The notes: generated by a model not told the origin, from the letters alone. 64,000 nucleotides of DNA from a bacterium (GCA_029551925.1 JAKPEO010000121.1:40294-104293); one strand, 5' to 3'. Shown: positions 36,349-45,966, counted from the stretch's first letter. Numbers and translations are program-made.

Positions 36349-37794
36349 ATGAAACAATATAATTATTTGCATATTCGCCGCACTAAAATTATAGCGACGA
36401 TAGGACCAGCATCAAATAGTGCTGAAATGATAAAAAAAATACTTTATGCCGGTGTAAATATTTTTAGAGTGAATTTTTCGCATGGCGACCCGTTAGAGCA
36501 TATAAAACTAATAAAAAATATAAGGAAAATTACAAATAATGAAAAATTAAATGTATCTATATTAGCGGATTTATGCGGACCGAAAATTCGTGTCGGAAAA
36601 TTTGAAAACGGCGCAATTGAATTAGTTGAAGGCGCGGAAGTCTTTATTACTCCAAAAAACATTATCGGTTCAGCTAAAATAATACCAGTTCAATATTCGA
36701 GAATATTAAATGATGTGAAAATATCAGAGCGGATTCTATTAAACGACGGAGCATTGGAATTAACAGTGATTGGTAAAACAAAAGAATATTTAAAAGCCAA
36801 AGTTTTACGCGGCGGAATATTAAAAGATAAAAAAGGAATGAATTTACCTGATAGCAAATTAAAAATTTCTGCGCTTACTCTCAAAGACAAAAAAGATGTA
36901 GAATATTGTATTGAAGCCGGCGTCGATTTCATAGCATTATCATTTGTGCGATTTGCTAAAGACGTGATTGATTTAAAAAAAATTTTAAAATCTAAAAATG
37001 TCAATATCCCAATAATTTCAAAAATAGAGAAACCAGAAGCGCTTGACAATATAAAAAGTATTTTAGATGTTAGTGATGGAATAATGATAGCGCGCGGCGA
37101 TTTAGGCGTAGAATTCCCAGCGCAAAAAGTGCCGCTAATACAAAATGAGCTGATTAATTATGCAATACAATCAAGCAAACCAGTAATTGTTGCTACACAG
37201 ATGTTAGAAACAATGATAGAGCATTCTACTCCTACCCGTGCAGAAGTGACAGATGTCGCTGCCGCTTGTTTAGCAGGCGCTGATGCTGTTATGCTGTCCG
37301 GCGAAACAGCAGTCGGCAAATATCCGCTTGAAACAGTAAAAACAATGGACGCTATTTTACGCGAAGCAGAAGCATATCTCTGGGCTGAAAAAAAATTTTT
37401 TGTAAATATCCATCAAACTAAATACAATGATATTTTACGCAAAGCGATAAGTATCTCTATCGCTCAATTATCGCGCGATTTAGATGCTCACTGCATCGCA
37501 GTGCTCACGCGGTCAGGAGATACTGCTCGGATAGTTTCAGCAGATAGACCAGCAGCGCCAATCATTGCTTTCACTAAATCAGAAAAAACTTACAGACAAA
37601 TGAATTTATTATGGGGCGTATTTCCATTTTTAGTAAAACGTGAATTCAAATTTAAAGAGTATATCAACTACGCACAGTGCGTAGTTATCAACGAACTAAA
37701 AATAGCAAAAAAAAATGATTATATAATTTTGCTGTCAGGATTAGCCGGAGATAACACTTCATTAGATTCTATTGTAATCCATAAAATTACATAA
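36349..37794 (+). CDS. pyk: Pyruvate kinase
   Basis: Final ATP-forming step of glycolysis. About 481 residues from the ATG at 36349 (a TTG at 36340 also lies in frame, but AAAGG is 10 bases from the ATG). Motifs: RRTKIIATIGPASN, NFSHGDP, KKGMNLPDSKL, ISKIEKPEALDN, MIARGDLGVEFP and the catalytic VATQMLETMIEHSTPTRAE. It has a C-terminal allosteric-type domain (ILTRSGDTARIVSADRPAAPI) but no extra phosphotransferase domain. It precedes mtgA by 28 bases. Confidence 0.95.
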   Translation: MKQYNYLHIRRTKIIATIGPASNSAEMIKKILYAGVNIFRVNFSHGDPLEHIKLIKNIRKITNNEKLNVSILADLCGPKIRVGKFENGAIELVEGAEVFITPKNIIGSAKIIPVQYSRILNDVKISERILLNDGALELTVIGKTKEYLKAKVLRGGILKDKKGMNLPDSKLKISALTLKDKKDVEYCIEAGVDFIALSFVRFAKDVIDLKKILKSKNVNIPIISKIEKPEALDNIKSILDVSDGIMIARGDLGVEFPAQKVPLIQNELINYAIQSSKPVIVATQMLETMIEHSTPTRAEVTDVAAACLAGADAVMLSGETAVGKYPLETVKTMDAILREAEAYLWAEKKFFVNIHQTKYNDILRKAISISIAQLSRDLDAHCIAVLTRSGDTARIVSADRPAAPIIAFTKSEKTYRQMNLLWGVFPFLVKREFKFKEYINYAQCVVINELKIAKKNDYIILLSGLAGDNTSLDSIVIHKIT

Positions 37795-37822
37795 TTTTTA
37801 TAATTAAAACCTGATAATTGCT

Positions 37823-38497
37823 ATGTTGAAAAAAATATTTTATTTTTTGATAATTTTATTTTGTTTATTTGTAATAATTACAAATTTACAGGTATTGATT
37901 TATAAATTCATCAACCCGCAAAATACAAGTTTTATGAATATTCGCAAAAAACAATATCTTGCACAAAATAAAAAAAACAAAAAATATTATATTTGGCGCG
38001 ATTTATCTGATATTTCTAATAATCTAAAAAAAGCCGTGATTGCCGCCGAAGACAGCAATTTTTACAATCATAACGGTATTGATTTTGTCGCTATACAAAA
38101 AGCGTTTGAAACTAACCAAAAAAAAAATAAAATAAAATTTGGCGGCAGCACAATAACGCAGCAGCTTGCCAAAAATTTATATTTATGGCCTGAACGAAGT
38201 TATATTAGAAAAATTCTCGAAGCGTATTATACTTTACTGCTTGAATTATATTTATCAAAAAATCGAATTTTAGAATTATATCTAAATGTAATAGAATGGG
38301 GCAATGGTATTTACGGCGCAGAAGCCGCGGCTTTTTATTATTTTAAAATTCCAGCAAAAAAACTATCAATGCAGCAATCTATAATGCTCGCGGCTATTAT
38401 TCCGAATCCGCGAAAATATAAAATTTATTCTAACTATGTCAATAGACGAACTGAACAATTATCTAAATGGGCATATGACATTCGTTTGCAAGATTAG
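37823..38497 (+). CDS. mtgA: Monofunctional peptidoglycan glycosyltransferase
   Basis: GT51 enzyme that polymerises lipid II into glycan strands. The 224-residue protein has one N-terminal membrane anchor (residues about 5-28). The GT51 motifs follow in order: catalytic E76 in AAEDSNFYNHNG, FGGSTITQQLAKNL, RKILEAYYTLLLE, KNRILELYLNVIEWG and the late GAEAAAFYYF. No transpeptidase domain. Its C-terminus overlaps the convergent recX end by 35 bases. Confidence 0.93.
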   Translation: MLKKIFYFLIILFCLFVIITNLQVLIYKFINPQNTSFMNIRKKQYLAQNKKNKKYYIWRDLSDISNNLKKAVIAAEDSNFYNHNGIDFVAIQKAFETNQKKNKIKFGGSTITQQLAKNLYLWPERSYIRKILEAYYTLLLELYLSKNRILELYLNVIEWGNGIYGAEAAAFYYFKIPAKKLSMQQSIMLAAIIPNPRKYKIYSNYVNRRTEQLSKWAYDIRLQD

Positions 38498-39113
38498 CAT
38501 CTGATATTTCAGAAAACGCTTGGCTGATAGTATTAAAATTATAACCTTTAAATAGTAAATATCGCGTAATTTTATGTTTTTCTAAATCAGTAATTTTTTT
38601 TAATTTTAAACGCTTTTGGATTAGTTTTTTACAATTTTCTAATTCAATATTAGTATCGGCGTTTTTTTGTTTGGCAAATAACTCATTTATTATATCATTA
38701 GAAATCTTAAATTTCTGTAATTCTGATTTTATCGTTTTTAATGATTTTTTACTCAAATGCAATTTATCATTTATAAAACTTTCAGCAAAATCATAATCAT
38801 TAATTTGCTTCAATTTTTTGTATTTATCGATGGTTTGCTCAATTATTTCTGCGCTTATATCGGCATTTTTTAAAAAACTTCGGATTTCAAATTCACTGCG
38901 TTTACGCGCTGATAATTTATTTAATATTATTTTTTCAGCATTAATAGATTCTAATTGCCGTTTTAATTCTAAAAATTCAGATTCTGTTAATTCTAAATTT
39001 TCAACTAAATTTTTATCAGCCAGCGTCTTTTTATCTACTTCAATAAAATAATCATTTGAAAATTTGACAATATATTTTTTCGGTGATTTTTTTAAAATTT
39101 CGCTGATTTTCAT
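38463..39113 (-). CDS. recX: RecX-type regulatory protein
   Basis: Modulates RecA filament dynamics. About 216 residues from the ATG at 39113; an in-frame TTG at 39128 is less likely. The three-helix RecX repeats are recognisable: LSARKRSEFEIRSFLKNADIS, INDYDFAESFINDKL, KISNDIINELF and the C-terminal KITRYLLFKGYNFNTI. recA is not adjacent. It has its own good promoter at 39180-39209 and is convergent and overlapping with mtgA. The family call rests on the repeat pattern rather than on a single diagnostic residue. Confidence 0.8.
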   Translation of the reverse strand: MKISEILKKSPKKYIVKFSNDYFIEVDKKTLADKNLVENLELTESEFLELKRQLESINAEKIILNKLSARKRSEFEIRSFLKNADISAEIIEQTIDKYKKLKQINDYDFAESFINDKLHLSKKSLKTIKSELQKFKISNDIINELFAKQKNADTNIELENCKKLIQKRLKLKKITDLEKHKITRYLLFKGYNFNTISQAFSEISDANLANECHMPI

Positions 39114-39179
39114 AAATTTTACAAGCAATATTATTTAACATTTTTAATACGATAAACATTATTTTTCAAATTAATTTTA

Positions 39180-39209
39180 ATTATAATATGAAATTTTGCC
39201 AAAAGTCAA
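39180..39209 (-). promoter_or_regulatory. Sigma-70 promoter of recX
   Basis: TTGACT (39209-39204) and TATAAT (39185-39180) on the minus strand with an 18-base spacer, about 67 bases upstream of the ATG. It lies in the 136-base gap downstream of prmC. Confidence 0.65.
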
Positions 39210-39249
39210 GATTATAAAAATATCAGCAAGATAACAGAAACGAAACTCT

Positions 39250-40125
39250 TTAGCATACGCTTTCCAAAAAAAAAATTTTTAATACATTCGGTTTATTATT
39301 AAAACCATTAAAAAATAAAAATTTTAAATTAGGATAGATAGTTTGAAGATTTTGTAATTTAGCAAATATATTTTCTGAAATTTCAAAATATGCGCTGCCA
39401 TTTACATTTAATAATTTTTCAAGATTAGCAATAATCTTTTTATAAAAAATCAAATTATCATTAGTTTCAGGAGTTAATGCATTTTTAGGTTCTTTTTTCA
39501 CTTCTGGCGCTAAGGTTAAATATTCGTTTTCGGATATATACGGCGGATTACATACAAGCAAATCAAATTTTTCTGATTTGAATCTTTCATAAAAACTTAA
39601 TGATAATACATCAGCATTAATAATCATTATTCTATTCAACAGCGAATGATATTCAGCATTATTATAAAGCGCTAATAACGCTTTTTCTGATATATCAACC
39701 GCTACCGCTTTTGCATTTGAAAATTTTAATAACAGTGTCAAACATATATTTCCGCTGCCTACGCATAAATCTAATATTTTTAATTTTGAATTTTTATTTT
39801 TGTAATTGTCAATCGCTAAATCAATAATCTGTTCTGTTTCAGGACGCGGTATTAAACAACTTTCATCTACAAAAAATTTATAACTGTAAAATTCTTTTTC
39901 TCCGATAATATACGCTATTGGTATTCTTGCGCCTCGCAATCTTATTAGTTTTCTAAAAAAAATTACTGTTTTTTCAGATACATCATAATTTAAAAGCGAA
40001 ATCAATTTTTCACGAGTAATATTATCTGCAAAAGACAAAAGAATTTCAGCGTCTAACTGCGCTGTTTCGATATTTTTATTTTTCAGATAATCTGCTGATA
40101 ATTTTAAAAGTTCAAAATATTTCAT
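39250..40125 (-). CDS. prmC: Peptide chain release factor N5-glutamine methyltransferase
   Basis: Methylates the GGQ glutamine of release factors. It is 291 residues. An N-terminal helical domain is followed by the Rossmann SAM site ILDLCVGSGNICLTLLLKF. The catalytic NPPY is in LLVCNPPYISENEY, and GEKEFYSYKFFVDESCLIPRPETE is the typical substrate-facing segment. The usual partner prfA is not adjacent. The start overlaps the end of the HAD-like gene by 4 bases. Confidence 0.93.
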   Translation of the reverse strand: MKYFELLKLSADYLKNKNIETAQLDAEILLSFADNITREKLISLLNYDVSEKTVIFFRKLIRLRGARIPIAYIIGEKEFYSYKFFVDESCLIPRPETEQIIDLAIDNYKNKNSKLKILDLCVGSGNICLTLLLKFSNAKAVAVDISEKALLALYNNAEYHSLLNRIMIINADVLSLSFYERFKSEKFDLLVCNPPYISENEYLTLAPEVKKEPKNALTPETNDNLIFYKKIIANLEKLLNVNGSAYFEISENIFAKLQNLQTIYPNLKFLFFNGFNNKPNVLKIFFLESVC

Positions 40126-40649
40126 TTAATTAGATATAATTCTTTTTCAGTCAATATTATATTTTTATCTGCATATTGTTTTTTAAATTCGTCAGATACT
40201 TCCAGTGTGAAATATTCATTAGAAAAAATAATATTGTCAAAATAATTATAAAGTTTAAAATATGAAATTTCGCGAAGACCTATTTCTTCAATTGCATTAC
40301 ACAATAAAATCAATCTATATTCAACTTTCAATTTTTCAAGAGTTTCTTTTAATTTTTTATCTATTCGCAATTCGTTTCTGTCTGCTACTCTTAATTTATA
40401 TACAAGTTCTGAAACATTAGAAATTTCAATATTGTTGGTTTTAAAAAAATCTAAAATAAATTCTTTTTCATTTTTTAATTTAGCGCGCATATTTTGAAAA
40501 TATCGATAAATCTCATCAGCATTTATTTTTATGTTATAATCATTTTCAATTAAACTGCTGAAAATATCAAATGTTTCTTTTGAATAATTATTTACACGCG
40601 TTAAAATAACAACATTATAACACAATATAAATAAATCCCGTTTTGCCAT
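40122..40649 (-). CDS. HAD-like protein lacking the catalytic aspartate
   Basis: A 175-residue protein that looks like a haloacid-dehalogenase-fold hydrolase whose active site has been lost. The first strand, where DxDGTL should be, reads LFILCYNVVIL. The motif II strand reads LILLCNAIEE. The segment LYNYFDNIIFSNEY is very typical of HAD proteins just before motif III. The chain then ends early with no motif IV acidic pair. The helical cap (about 30-100) is preserved. A pseudoenzyme or a decaying gene are both possible. The fold call is by eye and moderate. It lies between prmC and rlmB with tight spacing, so translation is preserved. Confidence 0.55.
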   Translation of the reverse strand: MAKRDLFILCYNVVILTRVNNYSKETFDIFSSLIENDYNIKINADEIYRYFQNMRAKLKNEKEFILDFFKTNNIEISNVSELVYKLRVADRNELRIDKKLKETLEKLKVEYRLILLCNAIEEIGLREISYFKLYNYFDNIIFSNEYFTLEVSDEFKKQYADKNIILTEKELYLIK

Positions 40650-40652
40650 TTT

Positions 40653-41375
40653 TTATTTTGATATTTTATTATAAAAATGATACAGCATTATTGCAGTAGA
40701 AACAGAGACATTCAAAGATTCTACATTTGTAGAGCCAGAAATAGTAATTTTAAAATCTGAATTTTTTACTAATAATCTGCTGACACCTTCGCCTTCATTA
40801 CCTACTATTAATGCTATTGGTTCATTGATTTGCACATTTTCTAAATTTTCACCGCCTGCTGCTGCCGAAGCATAAATCCAATATCCGCTATTTTTCAGTG
40901 TTTCAAGCGCGGCATTAAGATTCACAACAACGGCAAAATTCAATAAAGCTGTCATACCGCTTGCTGCTTTTATAACAGTAGCATTAATAGGCGTTTGTCT
41001 ATCCTTTGCTATGATGATAGCAGCTGTATTGAAAAACGCAGCAGTTCTGATAATAGCGCCAAAATTCTGCGGGTCATTTATATGATCTAATATCAAAATA
41101 ATCCCATCTTTTTTTTGCTCTGATATTTTTTGCAATACAGTTTCTAAATTAAAAATATTAGACATTTTCAATTCTGCCGCGAGATTTTGATGAACTGCTT
41201 CTTTATTATTATTCAGCAGTTTTTCAATATTTTTTTTATCCGTTAGTTTTATTGGAACTTTATAATTTGAACGAATTTTATTGAATATTTTTTCATCAGC
41301 AGTCCAAATATTTTTTATATCCTTCGGACGATGTTTTAAATATTCAAATATCGGATTTTTACCAAATATCAGCAT
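40653..41375 (-). CDS. rlmB: SPOUT-family 23S rRNA (guanosine-2'-O-) methyltransferase
   Basis: A 240-residue TrmH-type methyltransferase with an N-terminal substrate-binding domain (MLIFGKNPIFEYL). The C-terminal SPOUT knot has ILILDHINDPQNFGAIIRTAAFF, ALIVGNEGEGVSRLL and SLNVSVSTAIMLYHF. RlmB fits the NPIFEYL start and length, though other TrmH paralogues are possible. It is in a run of translation genes with prmC and glyS. Confidence 0.9.
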   Translation of the reverse strand: MLIFGKNPIFEYLKHRPKDIKNIWTADEKIFNKIRSNYKVPIKLTDKKNIEKLLNNNKEAVHQNLAAELKMSNIFNLETVLQKISEQKKDGIILILDHINDPQNFGAIIRTAAFFNTAAIIIAKDRQTPINATVIKAASGMTALLNFAVVVNLNAALETLKNSGYWIYASAAAGGENLENVQINEPIALIVGNEGEGVSRLLVKNSDFKITISGSTNVESLNVSVSTAIMLYHFYNKISK

Positions 41376-41378
41376 AAA

Positions 41379-41816
41379 TCAATATATTATAAAAAATATT
41401 AAATTTGCTAATGCTGTTAAAATCAATTCAGCGGCGTTTATCCAAAAAATCCGCGTATTAAAATATTTATCATTAAATAATAACGAATAATCCGGCATCT
41501 TTTTGAAATAAATAATATTTGCAAAAACATTCAAAATAAAAAACAGATAATTTAAAACAAAAAACAAAATTAAAATATTGTCTATATTTCGATGCAAAAA
41601 ATAAAAATACGAAAATGTAATTAAAATAGCAATAAACAATCTTATCAAAAGAAATAATAAAATTATACTGGTATCTGTTTTTTCGATTTTTTGCGGTTTG
41701 ACGATTTCAGCGCTATATCTAAAAGAATTTTTGCAATTAGAACATTCTACTATATCATTATTTTCAATAAATTTTTTACTGATAATCAAGGTTTTTCCGC
41801 AGAACATACATTCCAT
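41379..41816 (-). CDS. Zinc-ribbon membrane protein, unknown function
   Basis: A 145-residue protein. An N-terminal zinc ribbon (MECMFCGK..VECSNCKNSFRY) is followed by three hydrophobic segments at about 50-70, 78-100 and 120-143. I do not recognise a family. Small zinc-ribbon membrane proteins are often found beside envelope or translation genes without known role. Spacing of 3 bases to rlmB suggests co-transcription. Confidence 0.7.
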   Translation of the reverse strand: MECMFCGKTLIISKKFIENNDIVECSNCKNSFRYSAEIVKPQKIEKTDTSIILLFLLIRLFIAILITFSYFYFLHRNIDNILILFFVLNYLFFILNVFANIIYFKKMPDYSLLFNDKYFNTRIFWINAAELILTALANLIFFIIY

Positions 41817-41840
41817 TTTATTAACGCCTCCGAAAAATTA

Positions 41841-42665
41841 TTACAGCATACCTTCGTTATTATCTATCAATAAATACGGCAAATCATAATAACTTACATT
41901 CAGCGATTTATCTTCTAAAATTTCCGCAATACAATAACCGTGAGTATAATTTGCATCTTTTGATAATGACACTGACGGCACGCTTATAATTTTACCGCCT
42001 TTTACATTTACAGTGGTATTCGGCAGAATATTTTCACGCTTGATTTTCGAACCGCTGATTATATATGCTTGATGATCTGACCCAGTAAAATAGGGATGGG
42101 GCAGCGTGCAATTAAATACAGCTTCTAAATTTTCGTCAGGTGTCTTACCGTATTCGCTCGATTTTTTTTTGAGTTTAGTAATTTTAGCATAATATGGCGA
42201 TTTTACGCTTTCGTGCACTACTGAAAAATACGGCGTCTCAACTTTTGCCGGCATATTCATCAAAAAATCATAAAATATTCGATTATTCATAAATTTTTCA
42301 CTTGCGCGTTTTGCTAATGCTAAATACTCTTCTTCATAATTATGAACCTTATCTTGATTGACAATTAACAAATCGTGATTGCCTACTATCGGCTTTATCA
42401 GTGGCTCGTTCATTACATATTCCATACATTCTAAATATCCGGCATGTTCATCCATTATATCGCCTAAATGAAATATAATTTTAACATTGGTATTTTTTAA
42501 TTTTTCTACTATTATTTTCAATGCGATAATATTGCCGTGCGAGCTCGCGATAAATCCCACTTTATCGCCAATTTCTAAATCTACAAATTCTTCGGTCGGT
42601 TCGTATTCGTCAAATAAAGTTTTTTTGCAACTAAAAATTTTTTTTAATTTTTCTATTATATCCAT
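41841..42665 (-). CDS. Calcineurin-like metallophosphoesterase with altered first metal ligand
   Basis: A 274-residue protein of the YfcE/diadenosine-hydrolase type superfamily. GDIMDEHAG and GNHDLLI are normal metal and phosphate motifs, and SVVHES and TGSDHQAYI provide later histidines. The opening motif, normally SDIHGN with a metal-binding aspartate, reads ASSHGN at about 38-43, so that aspartate is a serine. Activity may be changed or lost. A roughly 35-residue leader precedes the domain. It sits between glyS and the zinc-ribbon gene. Confidence 0.8.
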   Translation of the reverse strand: MDIIEKLKKIFSCKKTLFDEYEPTEEFVDLEIGDKVGFIASSHGNIIALKIIVEKLKNTNVKIIFHLGDIMDEHAGYLECMEYVMNEPLIKPIVGNHDLLIVNQDKVHNYEEEYLALAKRASEKFMNNRIFYDFLMNMPAKVETPYFSVVHESVKSPYYAKITKLKKKSSEYGKTPDENLEAVFNCTLPHPYFTGSDHQAYIISGSKIKRENILPNTTVNVKGGKIISVPSVSLSKDANYTHGYCIAEILEDKSLNVSYYDLPYLLIDNNEGML

Positions 42666-42670
42666 ATTTT

Positions 42671-44761
42671 TTAAAAAGCATATTGTTTTTTATAATAATC
42701 ACTTATTTCTTTCAACATTGCTAATCTATTATTTTTTATTTTTTCATCTTTAGCCATTACAAGCACACTGTCAAAATATCTATCTATTATTGGGCCTAAC
42801 ATAGATAATTTTATAATTATTTTTTCATAATTATTTTTAATTACAAATTCTTCTACTTCCTTTTTTATTTCTAAAAACTTATCGTATAATTCCTTTTCAA
42901 TATTATCTTGAAATAACGAAATATCAACTTTTTTTAAACTATCGAGTTTTTTCAAAATATTATTTAACCGTTTGAATGCTTGTAAAACCTTTTGCAAATT
43001 CTCGTCATTTTGTAAATTCAAAAGCGCTGTTAATTTTTTATCTATTGCTAAAATATCGAATTTGTCAGTCTGCGCATCCACTGCCATTCTAATAAAATTT
43101 ATATTTTTTCCTTCTTCTTCTAATAAATTTACAAATCTATTTTTATAAAATTCTAATAGTTCATTCAACACATTTTCAATAGCAATATTTTTCTTGTTTT
43201 CTAAATCTTGATATGCTAACGAGAGCGAATATTTTAAAATTTCAATTAAATCAATATTTATTTGAAAACTTCTAATAATTGCAATAGTGCCGCGCACTGC
43301 GCGCCGCACAGCATAGGGATCAGCAGAACCGCTCGGTTTCAAAGACAATAAATAACATACGCTCATAATGTCAAATTTATCAGCAAGCGCTGTTAATTTC
43401 GCACAAACGCTATCTGGTAATTCTGATAAGTTGCCAGCAGGTAAATAATGCGTTTTTATCGAATTTGCCACCACATCATCTATTCCTTTTTTCTTAGCAT
43501 AATGTGCGCCTATCATTCCTTGCAATTGTGGAAATTCATAGACCATACCAGTCGCTAAATCAAATTTGCACAGTTCAGTCGATTGCAACGCTTTTGTTTT
43601 GTCCGTTTCTGAAACGCAAAATTTTGTAGATATATATTCTACGATTTTTTTCATTCGCTCTATCTTTTTATAAATACTGCCAATACCATCTATATAAGTT
43701 ATCTTTTTCAATTTGTCATTAAAATATACTAAATCCTTTTTTAAATCATCTTCATAATAAAATTTTGCGTCCTCAAAACGAGCGGTTATTACTCGTTCAT
43801 TACCGCGTTTAATATTATTTATAAATTTATCTGTCATATTAGAAATCACTACAAATTTATTTGTTAATTTTCCACTAGTTTTATCATACATTGCAAAATA
43901 TTTTTGATGTTTTTTCATAGTAGAAATCAAAGTTTCTTCTGGAATTTTTAAAAAATCTTTTGGAAATTCGCAAATTATTGGATTAGGATACTCTACTAAA
44001 AAATTATTTATATCTATTAATTCCTCATCTAATTCTACTGATAAATTTGTATTTTCAATTAATTTTTCTATTTTAGTCAACATTATTTTTTTTCTTGAAA
44101 ATTTATCCGCTATCACATGATTTTTTTTTAGTTGGTCAAAATAATCATCTATTGACTTTATTTCAATAGCATTCGGGCTTAAAAATCTATGACCATATGT
44201 TTTATTATCAGCAACTACATCCGCTATTTTTAAATTTAATTTTTCATTATTCGCTAATGCGCAAATCCATCGTATCGGTCTTGAAAACATTAAATTTTCA
44301 TCAGTCCAACGCATTTTCTTTTTTATATTTAAAGACAATAAAATATCCTCTATATTTTTTGCTAATAAATCAATCGCATTTTCACCGGCTTTTTTTTCAA
44401 TTATCAATGCGTATTCAATATCATTATTCGCCTCCGGCTTTTTGCTAAATATTACATCGCTGATTTTTTTATTATTTTTTTCTAAAAATTTTTCGCCAGC
44501 TTTTGTTATTTGATTAGCTGCGTCAAAAAATACATTTTTCGGCGGGCCATAAATTTTTAATTCGCTGTCCGCTTGTTTTTCTAATAATTCTTTTATAATT
44601 AAAACAATTCTACGCGGCGAACCGGTAGCTGCACACATTTGATAGCGCAAATTATTCTCTTCTAAAAACTCGCGCATAGCTGCGCCGAAATCATTTATTA
44701 TTTTTTCGCCTTCAGATATAGGTAATTCTTCTACGCCTATCTCTATTAATATATCAAGCAT
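42671..44761 (-). CDS. glyS: Glycyl-tRNA synthetase beta subunit
   Basis: Beta subunit of the bacterial alpha2-beta2 glycyl-tRNA synthetase, needed for tRNA binding. At 696 residues it has the normal length. Recognisable pieces: IEIGVEELPISEGE at the N-terminus, GPPKN, MRWTDENLMFSRPIRWICAL, TYGHRFLSP and RGNERVITARFEDAKFYYEDD. GSADPYAVRRAVRGTIAII and the C-terminal anticodon-binding part complete it. The alpha subunit glyQ, usually directly upstream, is not here; trpB overlaps its start by 8 bases. The alpha subunit must therefore be encoded elsewhere. Confidence 0.95.
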   Translation of the reverse strand: MLDILIEIGVEELPISEGEKIINDFGAAMREFLEENNLRYQMCAATGSPRRIVLIIKELLEKQADSELKIYGPPKNVFFDAANQITKAGEKFLEKNNKKISDVIFSKKPEANNDIEYALIIEKKAGENAIDLLAKNIEDILLSLNIKKKMRWTDENLMFSRPIRWICALANNEKLNLKIADVVADNKTYGHRFLSPNAIEIKSIDDYFDQLKKNHVIADKFSRKKIMLTKIEKLIENTNLSVELDEELIDINNFLVEYPNPIICEFPKDFLKIPEETLISTMKKHQKYFAMYDKTSGKLTNKFVVISNMTDKFINNIKRGNERVITARFEDAKFYYEDDLKKDLVYFNDKLKKITYIDGIGSIYKKIERMKKIVEYISTKFCVSETDKTKALQSTELCKFDLATGMVYEFPQLQGMIGAHYAKKKGIDDVVANSIKTHYLPAGNLSELPDSVCAKLTALADKFDIMSVCYLLSLKPSGSADPYAVRRAVRGTIAIIRSFQINIDLIEILKYSLSLAYQDLENKKNIAIENVLNELLEFYKNRFVNLLEEEGKNINFIRMAVDAQTDKFDILAIDKKLTALLNLQNDENLQKVLQAFKRLNNILKKLDSLKKVDISLFQDNIEKELYDKFLEIKKEVEEFVIKNNYEKIIIKLSMLGPIIDRYFDSVLVMAKDEKIKNNRLAMLKEISDYYKKQYAF

Positions 44762-45947
44762 TATTATTTTTCTCCTTTCTATCGCAAATAGTCTGCATAT
44801 CTTTATCGCCGCGGCCTGATAAACATACTACAATATTTTCATTTTTCGTTTTTTTTACATATTTCAAACAATAAGCGACAGCGTGCGCGCTTTCAAGCGC
44901 AGGCAATATCCCTTCGTATTTTGTAAGTTTATCTACCGCGTCAAGCGCTTCGCGGTCTGTTACTGCTTTATATTCAACAATTTTTTCGTCTTTTAAATAT
45001 GAATGTATTGGTCCGACGCCGGGATAATCTAATCCGGCAGATATAGAATACGGCTCGATTATCTGACCGCTCGAATCCTGTAAAATATAAGTGTATGTTC
45101 CGTGCAACACGCCCGGCTCGCCTTTTAATAATTTCGCTGAATGTTCGCCGCTCGTCAATCCCATACCAGCCGCCTCAACGCCAATGTATTTACAATTCAC
45201 TTTTTTATCAATAAAATATTTGAATAAACCAATTGCATTACTGCCCGCGCCTACGCACGCAATCAATGTATCAGGATATTTTTTTTTTAATTTTAATTTC
45301 TTAAATTGATTATAAGTTTCGCTTCCTATTACCTTCTGAAAATGCGCCACCATTTCAGGATAAGGATACGGACCTATTACTGACCCGATAACATAATGAG
45401 TATTTTTATACGACGATACCCAATCTTTCAGCGCTTCGTTTACTGCGTCTTTAAGCGTCATATTGCCAGTATCTACTGCTGCTACTTCAGCGCCTAATAA
45501 TTTCATTCGCGCAACATTCATCGCTTGACGCTCAATATCAACTTCTCCCATATACACGCTGCATTTTAAACCGAACAGCGCCGCTACTGTCGCAGTAGCT
45601 ACGCCGTGCTGACCAGCGCCAGTTTCTGCTATCAATCGCGTCTTGCCTAATTTTAATGCAAGTAATGCTTGTCCTAACGCGTTATTCAATTTATGCGAAC
45701 CAGTATGGCACAAATCTTCGCGTTTAAAAAAAATTTTGTTGCTATTTCCAAAATGCGCGCTTAATCTTTCGGCATAATACAGCGGAGTTGGTCTGCCTAT
45801 ATAATTTGTCAAATAATATTTATATTCTCTGTTAAACGCAATATCATTGCGATACAATTTAAAATTCTTTTCTAATTCAATTAATGCCCTATATAATATC
45901 TCCGGAATAAATCTGCCGCCATAAACGCCATAATAACCTTTTTTCAT
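44754..45947 (-). CDS. trpB: Tryptophan synthase beta subunit
   Basis: PLP enzyme that joins indole and serine. It is 397 residues. The PLP lysine is K86 in TGSHKLNNALGQALLA. Other motifs are ETGAGQHGVATATVAAL, CVGAGSNAIGLF and the late CLSGRGDKDMQ. Sequence style is the TrpB1 type that needs TrpA, yet no trpA or other trp gene is near. It lies between tig and glyS with overlap, a placement unlike any trp operon I know. Confidence 0.95.
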   Translation of the reverse strand: MKKGYYGVYGGRFIPEILYRALIELEKNFKLYRNDIAFNREYKYYLTNYIGRPTPLYYAERLSAHFGNSNKIFFKREDLCHTGSHKLNNALGQALLALKLGKTRLIAETGAGQHGVATATVAALFGLKCSVYMGEVDIERQAMNVARMKLLGAEVAAVDTGNMTLKDAVNEALKDWVSSYKNTHYVIGSVIGPYPYPEMVAHFQKVIGSETYNQFKKLKLKKKYPDTLIACVGAGSNAIGLFKYFIDKKVNCKYIGVEAAGMGLTSGEHSAKLLKGEPGVLHGTYTYILQDSSGQIIEPYSISAGLDYPGVGPIHSYLKDEKIVEYKAVTDREALDAVDKLTKYEGILPALESAHAVAYCLKYVKKTKNENIVVCLSGRGDKDMQTICDRKEKNNNA

Positions 45948-45966
45948 TTAGCCCTAAAATTAAAAA

